The position numbers and the translations under genes are program-made. 35,370 nucleotides of DNA, taken from positions 1-35,370 of the forward strand of contig DATIZX010000063.1 of NCBI GenBank assembly GCA_035516795.1. Direction: 5' to 3'. Below are positions 16,361-24,846 of this stretch, piece after piece (the stretch's first letter is position 1; each line of letters opens with the position of its first letter). The notes beneath the pieces were generated by a model that saw only the letters and a list, made by a program, of their open reading frames with translations, had not been told where the DNA came from and did no database searches. This DNA comes from DATJBF01 sp035516795. GTDB taxonomy: Bacteria > Verrucomicrobiota > Verrucomicrobiia > Palsa-1439.

Positions 16361-17109
16361 GTCCGCAGTCCAACCCTCTCGCGGGCAAAGTTGCGCTGGT
16401 CACGGGCGGTTCGCGCAGTATCGGCGCCGCCATTACGCAGAAGCTGGCGGCCGATGGCGCGGCTGTCGCGTTCACCTACGCCAGTTCGTCGAAGCAAGCG
16501 GAAGAACTGGTCAAGACGATCAAATCCGCCGGTGGCAAGGCATTGGCGATCCAAGCCGACAACGCCGATGTCGCTGCGGTGAGAAACGCCGTGGCGGAGT
16601 CGGTGAAAGCATTCGGCCGGCTCGACACCTTGGCCAACAACGCCGGCACGCTGGTGATCAAACCGATTGACGATCTCACGGTCGAAGATTTCGACCGCAT
16701 CGTGGCGGTCAACGTGAGAGGCGCGTTTGTGGCCACGCAGGAAGCGGTGCGTCACATGCGCGACGGCGGTCGCATCATCAACATGGGGAGTTGCAACAGC
16801 GATTACGTACCGTTTGGCGGCGGCTCGCTTTACGCAATGACCAAGTCGGCGATTGCCGGGCTGACGAAAGGCTGGGCCCGGGATCTCGGGCCACGCGGTA
16901 TCACGGTCGTCAATGTCCAGCCGGGTCCGACCAACACCGACATGAACCCCGATTCCGGCGAGTTTGCGAAGCAGGCCAAGTCGTACACCGCGCTGCAGCG
17001 GTACGCGCAACCCGACGAGATCGCAAACTTCGTGGCCTGGCTCGCCAGTCCTGCAGCAAGCTACGTCACCGGCGCGGGTCTTCGCATCGATGGCGGCTAC
17101 GCGGCGTGA
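16357..17109 (+). CDS. Short-chain dehydrogenase/reductase (BdcA-like), second of a pair
   Basis: A 250-residue SDR starting at a GTG whose bases overlap the TGA of the previous gene (GTGA). The NAD(P) motif is TGGSRSIG (16-23), followed by NNAG, and the catalytic Tyr159 and Lys163 are in YAMTK. The stretch GPRGITVVNVQPGPTNTDMN resembles the BdcA-type SDRs. In E. coli BdcA has been linked to c-di-GMP binding, but that link cannot be transferred from sequence alone. It most likely reduces a carbonyl compound alongside the preceding SDR. Short copies of its C-terminal coding end are found at 24781 and 31158. Confidence 0.9.
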   Translation: MSPQSNPLAGKVALVTGGSRSIGAAITQKLAADGAAVAFTYASSSKQAEELVKTIKSAGGKALAIQADNADVAAVRNAVAESVKAFGRLDTLANNAGTLVIKPIDDLTVEDFDRIVAVNVRGAFVATQEAVRHMRDGGRIINMGSCNSDYVPFGGGSLYAMTKSAIAGLTKGWARDLGPRGITVVNVQPGPTNTDMNPDSGEFAKQAKSYTALQRYAQPDEIANFVAWLASPAASYVTGAGLRIDGGYAA

Positions 17110-17402
17110 GCGATGACGGTTTCCGGTGCGCCACTGGCCCGCAAAGCCGAAATGTCCTTGACCGCAAGGCAGTATCTGTGTTTGACTGATTCGTACGCTG
17201 GCAAAGCATAGAGGGTGTCGTCCTATTTACGTTGCTCTGTCGCGAGTGTTTTTCAGAGTCGCAGGTCGCAGTGAAACTCAAACTGTCGCAGGGATCGAAG
17301 TGTCAAGCGGCTCGCTTAAGCGCAACGCCCTCACCGCGTCTGCTTACAAGGTTATCCCCTGCCATAGCGAGACTGGCTTCCCTCGGCGCCTAGATCGCGT
17401 TT

Positions 17403-19838
17403 GTGGTCTCGGCCACTCTCGAATACGGCTTCGACGTTGATTTCCCTTTGACGCCAAGACTGTGGCTGGTGATCGCGGCGGCCACGCTCGTAACGACACT
17501 CGCCTCTTATGCCAACACCTATTCGTTCGTCTCGTTCCCAAGCAATGCGACGCATGACGCTGCCGCGGTCGCCGCCGCCATCGCCAACGTGCCGACGAAT
17601 GTGGGCGTTGTCTATGACGCCAATGGTCAGACCAACGACATCCAAATTTGGAATTACGGCTCGGGCATTTATACGGGCGCCGTCGATGTTTCCTCAACCC
17701 TCCAACGAATTCGTAACAACCAATCCGTGGCGAATACCGAATCGGACGATGGTGGCTTTTTCAATTTCCACACCAACGAATTTCCCAACATCCCTCGCAA
17801 AGGCACCAATTACTACATGGAGTTCATGGTTTGGCCTTATGTCGACCTCACCAACAACAGTTATTCAACTGATTACGAGGCCTATGGCCAGATGATCTAT
17901 CCCGGCGCCATGCGCCTCCTGATCGGGCTCGGCGGCGAAGTGTATTTCACGGGCGACCATTACGGGGAAGATGGCCCGCAGCAAAACGCCTACTATCTCG
18001 TTCCTTCGCCCAGCCAGGCAGCCGGCAATAGCTGGACCAACAACACGGGCGGCAAATGGGAAATCGCGCACAATTGGTTGTTCAGCCCCAGCGCTCCTTC
18101 CGCCGCACCATCCGTCGACGATCCCGCGGACTTGATTACCAATGCCAGCAACAAAACCATCACACTCGACGGCGTTACGGCAGGATACACCGCCAACTTG
18201 TCCGTCTTGTCCATCAACAATCTCGTCCTATCCGCTCCCAGTGGTTCGACCAACACACTCCTCCTGTCCGCGCTGTTCACGAACGAATTGCAAATCGCCA
18301 CCAGCTTATCCGTTCTCAGTGGCGGTTTGCTCACCATCAATGGCGGCTCGCTGGCCGTCAGCGGCTCGCCCGCCCTGCAAATCGACGGCGGCGCCCTGCT
18401 CAGCGGCGGTGAACTCATTGTCACCAACCAATCCACTTTCATCGGCGACACAGGCAACGGCAGTTTGACTGTCACCAACGGCACCTGGCTGACGCACGAC
18501 GTCTGGCTCGGCCTCAACAGTGGCTCGGTTGGCACGCTGACCGTGGCGGGAGGTACCAACCGGCTTTCCAGCGGTCTGATCCTCGGCGCTGTCGATGGTT
18601 CCACCGGCACGGTCTGGATGACAGGTGGACAATTGACCGTGACGAATGTCGCTACAAGCATCGGTGTTTCGGGGATCGGACGGATGACGGTATCCAACGG
18701 CACGTGGCGAGCCGCCGCTGTCGCATTGGGATTCTACGCTGGCTCACGCGGTGTGTTGACCGTTGCGGGCGGAACGAACTTGTTGTCTTCCTCGCTCGAC
18801 ATTGGACTTTTGGCTGGTGGGACGGGCGAGGTTTGGGTGACAGGCGGCCAACTGATCGTCACCAACAACAGTGCAACGTATCTCGGGGAACCGGGCAATG
18901 GTGAGCTGACGGTTTCCAACGGCATCTGCCAGACGGGCGCTATCGCTATCGGCGAAGGCGGGCAAGGTACATTTCGCGTTGCCGGCGGCACCGGGATTGT
19001 CGAGCAAGCGATGTATGTTGGCTATTCCAGCGGCGGGACCGGCAACGTTTGGATCACAGGCGGGCAGTTGCTTGCCACCGCCGCCGGGGTCGAAATCGGT
19101 GCGGATGGCATCGGATTCGTGACAGTGTCCAACGGGACTTGTCAGGCGAGCGACGTTCTGGTTGGCGGGACATCCGACGGTACGTTCACCATTGCCGGTG
19201 GGCAATCTATCATTACATCCAATCTGACCGTCGGTAGCGCCGATTGTACCATCACCGGCGTTGTCAGGGTCACCGGTGGAGGCCTATATGTAACCAATTC
19301 CGCGAACACGGCTGTGCTCGACGTTGGCAGCGGCACACTGGAACTTGATTCGGGCTCAATCTACGTCGATACGCTGGTGATGACCAATCCCTGCGGACGG
19401 ATCGTCCTCAGCAGCTTGGGTTCGTTCCATTACAACGGTTTCATCCTCGATCCAAGCCTCGACCAAGACGGCGATGGCATTCCCACCCTCTGGGAAGAAC
19501 AGCACGGCCTCAACCCGCTCTATGCGGGCGACGCCTCCCTCGACCCCGACGGCGACGGCATGTCGAACCTGCAAGAGTATCTTGCCGGCACCGATCCGAA
19601 CAACAGCGCATCCTACTTCCACATCACCAGCATCGCGCCGGAAGGCAATGATTTGCGGATTACCTGGATGACCGGCCCCGGCCGCACCAACGCGTTGTAC
19701 CGCGGCGATTCGCTGACGAACATCACGACGGAGATTTTCGCGGTCACCAACACGACCGGCACGATCACGAACTATCTGGACATCGGCGCCGCCACTAACA
19801 CACCGGCCTTGTTCTATCGGGTGGAATTGGTGCCGTGA
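17403..19838 (+). CDS. Large secreted beta-repeat protein with Ca-binding Asp-rich repeats
   Basis: An 811-residue protein with a hydrophobic export segment at about residues 19-37 (LWLVIAAATLVTTLASYAN). An N-terminal domain of about 200 residues is followed by some 12 short repeats (about 270-665) of the type GTLTVAGGTN...GNVWITGGQL, rich in Gly, Thr, Val and Ser, predicting a beta-helix. Two Asp-rich loops (DQDGDGIPTLWEEQ and DPDGDGMSNLQEY) match thrombospondin-3/EF-hand-like Ca sites. The last 80 residues form a beta-domain ending FYRVELVP. No outer-membrane barrel is present. The start is uncertain: GTG at 17403 and TTG at 17448 both keep the signal segment and neither has an SD. It is probably a surface-exposed or released structural protein. 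Confidence 0.75.
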   Translation: MVSATLEYGFDVDFPLTPRLWLVIAAATLVTTLASYANTYSFVSFPSNATHDAAAVAAAIANVPTNVGVVYDANGQTNDIQIWNYGSGIYTGAVDVSSTLQRIRNNQSVANTESDDGGFFNFHTNEFPNIPRKGTNYYMEFMVWPYVDLTNNSYSTDYEAYGQMIYPGAMRLLIGLGGEVYFTGDHYGEDGPQQNAYYLVPSPSQAAGNSWTNNTGGKWEIAHNWLFSPSAPSAAPSVDDPADLITNASNKTITLDGVTAGYTANLSVLSINNLVLSAPSGSTNTLLLSALFTNELQIATSLSVLSGGLLTINGGSLAVSGSPALQIDGGALLSGGELIVTNQSTFIGDTGNGSLTVTNGTWLTHDVWLGLNSGSVGTLTVAGGTNRLSSGLILGAVDGSTGTVWMTGGQLTVTNVATSIGVSGIGRMTVSNGTWRAAAVALGFYAGSRGVLTVAGGTNLLSSSLDIGLLAGGTGEVWVTGGQLIVTNNSATYLGEPGNGELTVSNGICQTGAIAIGEGGQGTFRVAGGTGIVEQAMYVGYSSGGTGNVWITGGQLLATAAGVEIGADGIGFVTVSNGTCQASDVLVGGTSDGTFTIAGGQSIITSNLTVGSADCTITGVVRVTGGGLYVTNSANTAVLDVGSGTLELDSGSIYVDTLVMTNPCGRIVLSSLGSFHYNGFILDPSLDQDGDGIPTLWEEQHGLNPLYAGDASLDPDGDGMSNLQEYLAGTDPNNSASYFHITSIAPEGNDLRITWMTGPGRTNALYRGDSLTNITTEIFAVTNTTGTITNYLDIGAATNTPALFYRVELVP

Positions 19839-19859
19839 ATCGCCGTGAAATCCATCGAA

Positions 19860-20375
19860 TCAGCCGGTGTTGATCACGGCTGGCAATTCGCGGAGAGATC
19901 GCACTGACTCGAACGAAGCCGCTCCAGAGTAGCTTTCCTGCTTCCAGTTGAACCAGATCGCGCGAATCCCGGCACGCATTGGCCCCAGGACATCCTGCTC
20001 TAGAGAATCGCCGATCATGACCACCTCGTTGCGGTGCGCGCCCAGTTTCGTCAGCACAACATCCCAGAATTCCGGCTCGCTCTTTTTGCGTCCGAGTTCG
20101 GTGAAACAAAACACCTCGTTGATAAACTGCTTCAAGCCGACTCGATCAAGGGCGCGCAGGACGTCGTTGTGCTTTGATATCGTTGCATTCGTCGCAATCG
20201 AAATGGAATAGACTTTGGACAATTGCGCCAACACGTCGTGTGCGCCGTCGATGCATTTGACTTCCGTCCAGTCCGCCATCGGAATGTCGACTGGCCCGGC
20301 TTCCGACATCAGCGTATCGCCCCAATCAAACACGACAAACCGCAGCTTCGCGTTCAGTGTGCGATCCGTTGGCAT
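19860..20375 (-). CDS. HAD-superfamily hydrolase (intact copy)
   Basis: A 171-residue HAD protein. Motif I is VFDWGDTL with nucleophile Asp17; the usual second Asp is replaced by Gly19, with Asp20 after it. Motif II is SIATNAT, motif III the Lys in GRKKSEP, and motif IV IGDSLEQDVLGPMRAG. It is a capless or small-capped phosphatase of the subclass that includes many nucleotide or sugar phosphatases; the substrate is unknown. It converges tail to tail with the beta-repeat gene, 21 bp apart. Two fragments of close relatives lie elsewhere in the window, a tail at 4037-4153 and a head at 24523-24672, so this appears to be the surviving member of a small local family. Confidence 0.85.
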   Translation of the reverse strand: MPTDRTLNAKLRFVVFDWGDTLMSEAGPVDIPMADWTEVKCIDGAHDVLAQLSKVYSISIATNATISKHNDVLRALDRVGLKQFINEVFCFTELGRKKSEPEFWDVVLTKLGAHRNEVVMIGDSLEQDVLGPMRAGIRAIWFNWKQESYSGAASFESVRSLRELPAVINTG

Positions 20376-20518
20376 GAAAGGATGGGCAGTCTAGTTCGTA
20401 CAATCCAAACCGGCAAGCGTTGAGGTCGCGCGTGCTCGATCTGCATTGTGGTCAACGCCGTAGAATGCATCCAACCAATCACGCTAACACCGGGTAGTGA
20501 CAACGACGCACGAAGAGG

Positions 20519-21382
20519 TCAATGGGCGAGGGCTTGGTTGGCGTTGGCGGGTGGACGGGATGTTTTGCCGAGCGGCGGATGCGAATTTGCGCCGTTGATG
20601 GTTGCATTTTCGGGATATTCGGCGGCACTGAGTATGCTCTGGACTTCGACACCGAGCGTGGGATCGTCCGTGAAACGCGAAAGCAGGTCAGGTTGCTGAT
20701 CGGCGGCATACAAAACGGCGTCCCTGCGCAGCTCGGCAGGTTGGGATGGGCTGAGCGCGAGCTCCAGCAGGGTGCGGGTGTTTTGATCAGACGGAATCTG
20801 AGTGGCAGAAGAAAGGATTTCATTTTTGTCATCTATGCTTCGTGCCTGCTCAAAAAGCTGGAGCAATTCCGAGGACGCGGCATTGCCGTGGTTCTTAACG
20901 ATGTCATCCAACAGAGCAGCACGATCATCGCTGTCGGCAGTGTCGGGGTTGGTGCTGGAGATGACGACGCCGTTCTCATCCACTTCTTTCACGACGGTGG
21001 CTTGGGTCGGAGCGGCGCGATAGGGGATGCCGGGTGAAAGCCTTGACGCGGCAATTTGCCTACCGATGCCACCCGCAATTGCCGGGCCAATTGGCGAATG
21101 GATGTCAACGGGTGATCCAGGCTGCGCCATTGCCGCAGCTTGTCCGGCAGCGGTGTTTGCGGAATTCTGTGGGATGCTGCCGGCGGTATCATCCGGGATT
21201 GCAACAGGCTGGGGGGAACGAACCGATGCGAACTGTTCGCCATGAGTCGTTGCGGTCATTGACTGTCTGCCGTTTGATGCAACCCTTGCCCTTACCCCTG
21301 TCCTTGCGCCGCCAAGACGCGTTACCACATAGGCCATGACCGCCACGCCAACGACAAGGATTATGATAACAGCCTTTCTCAC
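20519..21382 (-). CDS. Membrane-anchored protein of unknown function
   Basis: A 287-residue protein with one N-terminal membrane segment (about residues 4-22, AVIIILVVGVAVMAYVVT) and no clear cleavage site, so it is probably anchored with the rest outside the cytosol. Residues 25-130 are low-complexity (Ala, Gln, Ser, Pro). Residues about 145-265 are helical, with repeats such as LLDDIVKNHGNA, LLQLFEQARSIDDKNEIL and LLELALSPSQPAELRRDAVLYAAD that resemble HEAT-like or other paired-helix repeats. It is the third gene of an operon behind the peptidase/vWA protein (23-bp gap). I do not recognise a family. It could dock the secreted peptidase. Confidence 0.65.
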   Translation of the reverse strand: MRKAVIIILVVGVAVMAYVVTRLGGARTGVRARVASNGRQSMTATTHGEQFASVRSPQPVAIPDDTAGSIPQNSANTAAGQAAAMAQPGSPVDIHSPIGPAIAGGIGRQIAASRLSPGIPYRAAPTQATVVKEVDENGVVISSTNPDTADSDDRAALLDDIVKNHGNAASSELLQLFEQARSIDDKNEILSSATQIPSDQNTRTLLELALSPSQPAELRRDAVLYAADQQPDLLSRFTDDPTLGVEVQSILSAAEYPENATINGANSHPPLGKTSRPPANANQALAH

Positions 21383-21405
21383 GCAGGTTCCTTTAAGGCA
21401 TCACC

Positions 21406-23316
21406 TCAAGGTTTGGGATGGTCGAAGTTCAAGGATTCAATCGTCCACACATAATAATGGCCGACCGTATGACCTTTCACTGTGAAGGTCAGAGGCGAGG
21501 CGTTGGGATGTTTTTTCGGCGGCTTGACCGTCAGTTTCCTGAAGATCTTGCCTTTGGTTTCATCGGTGATGACGATGTAATACGAGGATGCATTCACTCC
21601 CACATCAAAGGTGTAAACTTGCGTCGAACTCGAGGCTACGAAATAACTGCTCGGTGACACGATAGTGGCATCGCCGGGCAGGATATCCTCGCGCTGAAAC
21701 TCGGTGTAGTCATTTTCATAATTAACCGCCGCTTTGATTTTTGCCAGGATCTGCCCGGATGGCGAGAGCACGGTTGAGGCTGGCTGCTTGAAGCCGATGC
21801 GCCACCGATAAGTGCCGATAGGAAGGGGTCTGGTCGGAGTGTAGGAGTTGGTCCTCACCTTGGCGGCAAGGTAGGTGGACCAAACACCCGTGATGGTATT
21901 CGATTTGAGGATTTGTATGCTGTAGGATTTTGGCCGCGCGCCCATGCCAATGCCGGTCAAGCTAAACGAGAACTTGGGTTGGAACGCTGCGATGGAACCG
22001 ATGGGATAGTGCTCGCCCGTGGCTTGGTTGATCGCATTGCTGACGGCGCCTGCAGCATCAGGAAGTCCAACACCACTTGACGATCCGGCCTCGATCAAGC
22101 TCCCGCCAGTGCCGCCAGCCATACCGCCCAGATCGGCGACGCAGTCGGGGTCCAAATCCCCCCCGCCAACGCCGCAAGCCACCGCATCGATGATGATTTG
22201 GTTGGTGTTGGCCAAGGCAATACAATCATCCATTGAATGACCACCGTCCCAATCTTCAACCGGATCGTGCCCGCCAGCGTCGCTCATGACAATGACGAGG
22301 TGCGGCGTGGGATTCGGCCGCCAGCCGCCGACGATCGTGCCTTGGAGCGTGTCATACATGGCAGAATAAACCGCTTCGGGGATGTCACCACCGCCCTCGG
22401 CATAAATCGGATCAATCGCAGCCACGGCATCATCCACATTGGTAGTGAACGGTATGTCGACATTGTAAATGTAATCATAACCATAGTCGCCGGTCCAATC
22501 CGGATTATCTCGATAATCGACCACGGCCACCCGAGCGCCTGTAAAAGTGTCAAAGGTGCCGGCGATGATCGCCTGCGCGGCCGCCTTAACAGAGTCAATT
22601 TCAGGACTCATACTGCCGGTCGAGTCGATCAGTAAAACCAGATCCAACGCCCCGCCGGTTGTCAGTGAATTTTCCCAAACGTTTGCGGCCGCCCCAGCGA
22701 CGTAGGTACCGGGTCCTCCTTCAAGAAGCGATGTGTAGTTGAGGTGAAGCACGCCATCGCACGGCCACGGATCGTTGATGTCGACGACTGTGCCATCGAA
22801 TCCAATTAGGACGACAACATGGCCACCCAGCCGCTTGCCGGCCTTATCGTACCAGCCGATGGCAATAAGCACCGGTCGGCCGCCGTCAATCTCATCCTGC
22901 AATTCCGATACCGTCAGAGACCCGTGAAGTGTCGAGTTGATATCACCAAAATGCTTCAAGATGAGATTGTCGCCATGTACCGGCACGTACGCCGATGCCC
23001 CCTCATCAGCGGCACAGTTTGGTCCAGCCGTCCAAGTAGCCACTTTTGTCGCCTCATTACCCTCCCCGGACAGATAGTTGGGGACACAGAGGCTGGCTGC
23101 GGCATACGCTGCGATGTTGGTTTGGCCTTCTTCGTAAGTTGCACCCTCCGTGAAGCCGTAATATGCCAGCACCATTTCCGCACTGGCATTCCAACACCAC
23201 TCGGGACAGACCTGTTGGTAATACGGCACGTCGAGTGTCGTGGCCATCACGCCTCTGGACAAACAGACACAAACACAAATCACCAGCATCTTGATCGAAG
23301 AACGGTTTGTTTTCAT
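21406..23316 (-). CDS. Secreted papain-like cysteine peptidase fused to a von Willebrand A domain
   Basis: A 636-residue protein with a signal peptide (about 1-25). Residues about 28-190 resemble papain-like peptidases of the C39/C70 type: VPYYQQVCPEWCWNASAEMV supplies oxyanion Gln35 and nucleophile Cys41, His166 lies in GGHVVVLIGF and Asp182 in DINDPWP. Residues about 224-430 are a von Willebrand A domain with MIDAS motif DSTGS (231-235) in LDLVLLIDSTGSM, and VIVMSDAGG later. The C-terminal 180 residues are beta-rich, Fn3-like, with YRWRIGF and YYVWTI strands. The vWA domain should bind a protein ligand through a metal, directing the peptidase to a target. Genes on either side are 10 and 23 bp away in one operon. 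Confidence 0.82.
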   Translation of the reverse strand: MKTNRSSIKMLVICVCVCLSRGVMATTLDVPYYQQVCPEWCWNASAEMVLAYYGFTEGATYEEGQTNIAAYAAASLCVPNYLSGEGNEATKVATWTAGPNCAADEGASAYVPVHGDNLILKHFGDINSTLHGSLTVSELQDEIDGGRPVLIAIGWYDKAGKRLGGHVVVLIGFDGTVVDINDPWPCDGVLHLNYTSLLEGGPGTYVAGAAANVWENSLTTGGALDLVLLIDSTGSMSPEIDSVKAAAQAIIAGTFDTFTGARVAVVDYRDNPDWTGDYGYDYIYNVDIPFTTNVDDAVAAIDPIYAEGGGDIPEAVYSAMYDTLQGTIVGGWRPNPTPHLVIVMSDAGGHDPVEDWDGGHSMDDCIALANTNQIIIDAVACGVGGGDLDPDCVADLGGMAGGTGGSLIEAGSSSGVGLPDAAGAVSNAINQATGEHYPIGSIAAFQPKFSFSLTGIGMGARPKSYSIQILKSNTITGVWSTYLAAKVRTNSYTPTRPLPIGTYRWRIGFKQPASTVLSPSGQILAKIKAAVNYENDYTEFQREDILPGDATIVSPSSYFVASSSTQVYTFDVGVNASSYYIVITDETKGKIFRKLTVKPPKKHPNASPLTFTVKGHTVGHYYVWTIESLNFDHPKP

Positions 23317-23326
23317 CTTCAGTCCT

Positions 23327-24025
23327 CTACGGTTGGGTTTGAGATCGTGGTTCTTTCTCTCGTTGCTCCAAGACGTTTTGTATCATCTGAACGGTTTGGC
23401 GGGCGGTTTCCAACACCGGCGGCGTGCCGTCCCTGGCAGCGACCGCATTATTAGGATTTACGAAGGGTGTCAGATTGGCCGGCGGAACCTGAGGCACGGT
23501 GAAATAATACCCGGACATCTGCGGTGAAATGATGAGTAACGGGGTGAACTTGCCAGAAGCCGGCCACCACGTTTCAATCATCTGCCACCCGCGGGCCAGC
23601 GGTGACCATCCCCAGCCGGTACCGGACCATTTGTGTTCCGCAGTTTGTGTGACTTGGATCATCGCCCGGTTTGAGCCACCTATCGCCACAGGGACAAACC
23701 ACTGGCCAGTCGGTTTGAGCAGCGATTCAACGGACTGACCGGATTGATACGCCAGCACCCGCTTCTCATCCAAAATGAAAAGTTCCACCGGTGGCTTCAG
23801 TACGGCTTCGCTAACTATGTCGTTGGTTTCAAAACCATAGGATTTTTTCTGAGCCTCAGCTCGGGGCAGGAACATCCTAAAGCCTTCCTGCGCAGCTTGA
23901 CTTATTTCGTTGCTTTCGGAAATGTCGGACTCAATCAGGGAATCCGAAAGAGCGGGGGAAGCTTGGAGGATGAACAAGGACGCCAAAGCCAAGATCACAA
24001 AACCCGAAGGCCTACACGCGATCAT
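23327..24025 (-). CDS. Secreted protein of unknown function, first gene of the peptidase operon
   Basis: A 232-residue protein from an ATG at 24025 that begins a clear signal peptide (MIACRPSGFVILALASLFIL, cleavage near SPALS). The mature part has an FILDEKRVLAYQSGQSV stretch, then WFVPVAIGG, a Trp-rich middle (WSGTGWGWSPLARGWQMIETWW) and a Gln-rich helical tail. I do not recognise the family. Neither this start nor the longer one at 24139 is certain. The longer one has GGGCGAG upstream but pushes the hydrophobic segment inward. The peptidase/vWA gene starts 10 bp after its stop. It may be a substrate, inhibitor or partner of that peptidase; this is inferred from position only. Confidence 0.62.
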   Translation of the reverse strand: MIACRPSGFVILALASLFILQASPALSDSLIESDISESNEISQAAQEGFRMFLPRAEAQKKSYGFETNDIVSEAVLKPPVELFILDEKRVLAYQSGQSVESLLKPTGQWFVPVAIGGSNRAMIQVTQTAEHKWSGTGWGWSPLARGWQMIETWWPASGKFTPLLIISPQMSGYYFTVPQVPPANLTPFVNPNNAVAARDGTPPVLETARQTVQMIQNVLEQREKEPRSQTQP

Positions 24026-24480
24026 TCGTTGTGCAAGATTTGGGAAACCAGCGCAAAGGCCTGCATTGACCGCGTGTTCGTGTACCGCGTCAGTAGCCCC
24101 TTGCTGATCGAGCTGCGAACCACATTGGAAGTCTTGCATAACTAACTCGCCCCCACATTCACAGGTCACTTCGCCACAACCCGTGTACCCAAGACAAACG
24201 TCACGCAAACAAGACGCAGAGGTGCGCCGCAAAAAAACACGCCTCAAACGATTGAGGCTGGTGGCTTTGTACTCTTGTGTTCTATCGGAATGCAAGCTCT
24301 TTCTTTTTGTCCAGAACACCCGGTTCCTCCCGCTCCACGCCCACTCCATCAGTTTTCTTTTGTTACCGCTTACGGACTAGGCCGAAAATCTCGCAGAGCG
24401 GTTCAAAAAGTCCTACGACCATCTCAAGCCGTTTGTGATTCTGGAAAGGGTCAGTCCATAGTAACGCTATCGAATCATTG
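24026..24480. other. Leader region of the peptidase operon, no gene seen
   Basis: About 450 bp lie between the operon's first start codon and the HAD head remnant. It holds the terminator-like hairpin described separately and an alternative start at 24139. I see no protein family in any frame and no convincing promoter. A long minus-strand frame open to 24349 runs through the terminator and is basic and Cys-rich, so I take it as non-coding. Confidence 0.4.
24231..24258 (-). terminator. Intrinsic terminator-like hairpin upstream of the peptidase operon
   Basis: On the minus strand GCCTCAA-TCGT-TTGAGGC (24258-24241) forms a perfect 7-bp stem with a 4-nt loop, followed 3 nt later by seven T residues (24237-24231). 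This is a good intrinsic terminator. It points into the operon whose first start lies about 205 bp further on, so it either ends read-through or a small RNA from upstream, or acts as an attenuator in the leader. Confidence 0.6.
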
Positions 24481-24522
24481 GGGTCATCTATGAATACGAT
24501 GACGCAAGCTGTTTCTTGCGCC

Positions 24523-24672
24523 TTCCGGCCAGTCCGCCATCGGAATATCGACCGGTCCGGCTTCCGACATCAGCGTATCGCCCCAGTCAAACAGGACGAA
24601 CCGCAGCTTCGGATACACTTTGCGAGCCGTTGCCATGAAAGGATTGGGCAGTCTGGCTCGTGCAATCCCCTT
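24523..24672 (-). pseudogene. N-terminal remnant of a HAD hydrolase gene
   Basis: From an ATG at 24636 the minus strand encodes about 38 residues matching the start of the intact HAD gene at 20375. KLRFVLFDWGDTLMSEAG here corresponds to KLRFVVFDWGDTLMSEAG there, continuing through VDIPMADW. After that the similarity ends and an unrelated short frame runs to a stop at 24484. About 35 bp upstream of the ATG also align with the region upstream of the intact gene, so promoter and head were copied together. It lacks motifs II-IV and cannot be functional. Confidence 0.78.
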
Positions 24673-24780
24673 TGGCCATTATGAAGGTCGATTCCCTGCA
24701 GTTTGTGCAGCTCGACGAGATCGCGGGCTTTGACGCCTGAATGCCCAACCCCACAGTTTACCCCGAAAGATTTTGGGGCC

Positions 24781-24831
24781 AGCTACGCCACTGGCGCGGG
24801 CCTCCGAATCGATGGCGGTTACGCCGCGTGA
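24781..24831 (+). pseudogene. C-terminal remnant of an SDR gene
   Basis: The plus strand encodes SYATGAGLRIDGGYAA and a TGA, matching the last 16 residues of the SDR at 16357-17109 (SYVTGAGLRIDGGYAA), with similar DNA. Sequence upstream of 24778 does not align. It is a bare gene tail without start or active site, on the opposite strand to the HAD head remnant about 110 bp away. Confidence 0.7.
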
Positions 24832-24846
24832 GGACGTCGGGAGTTG

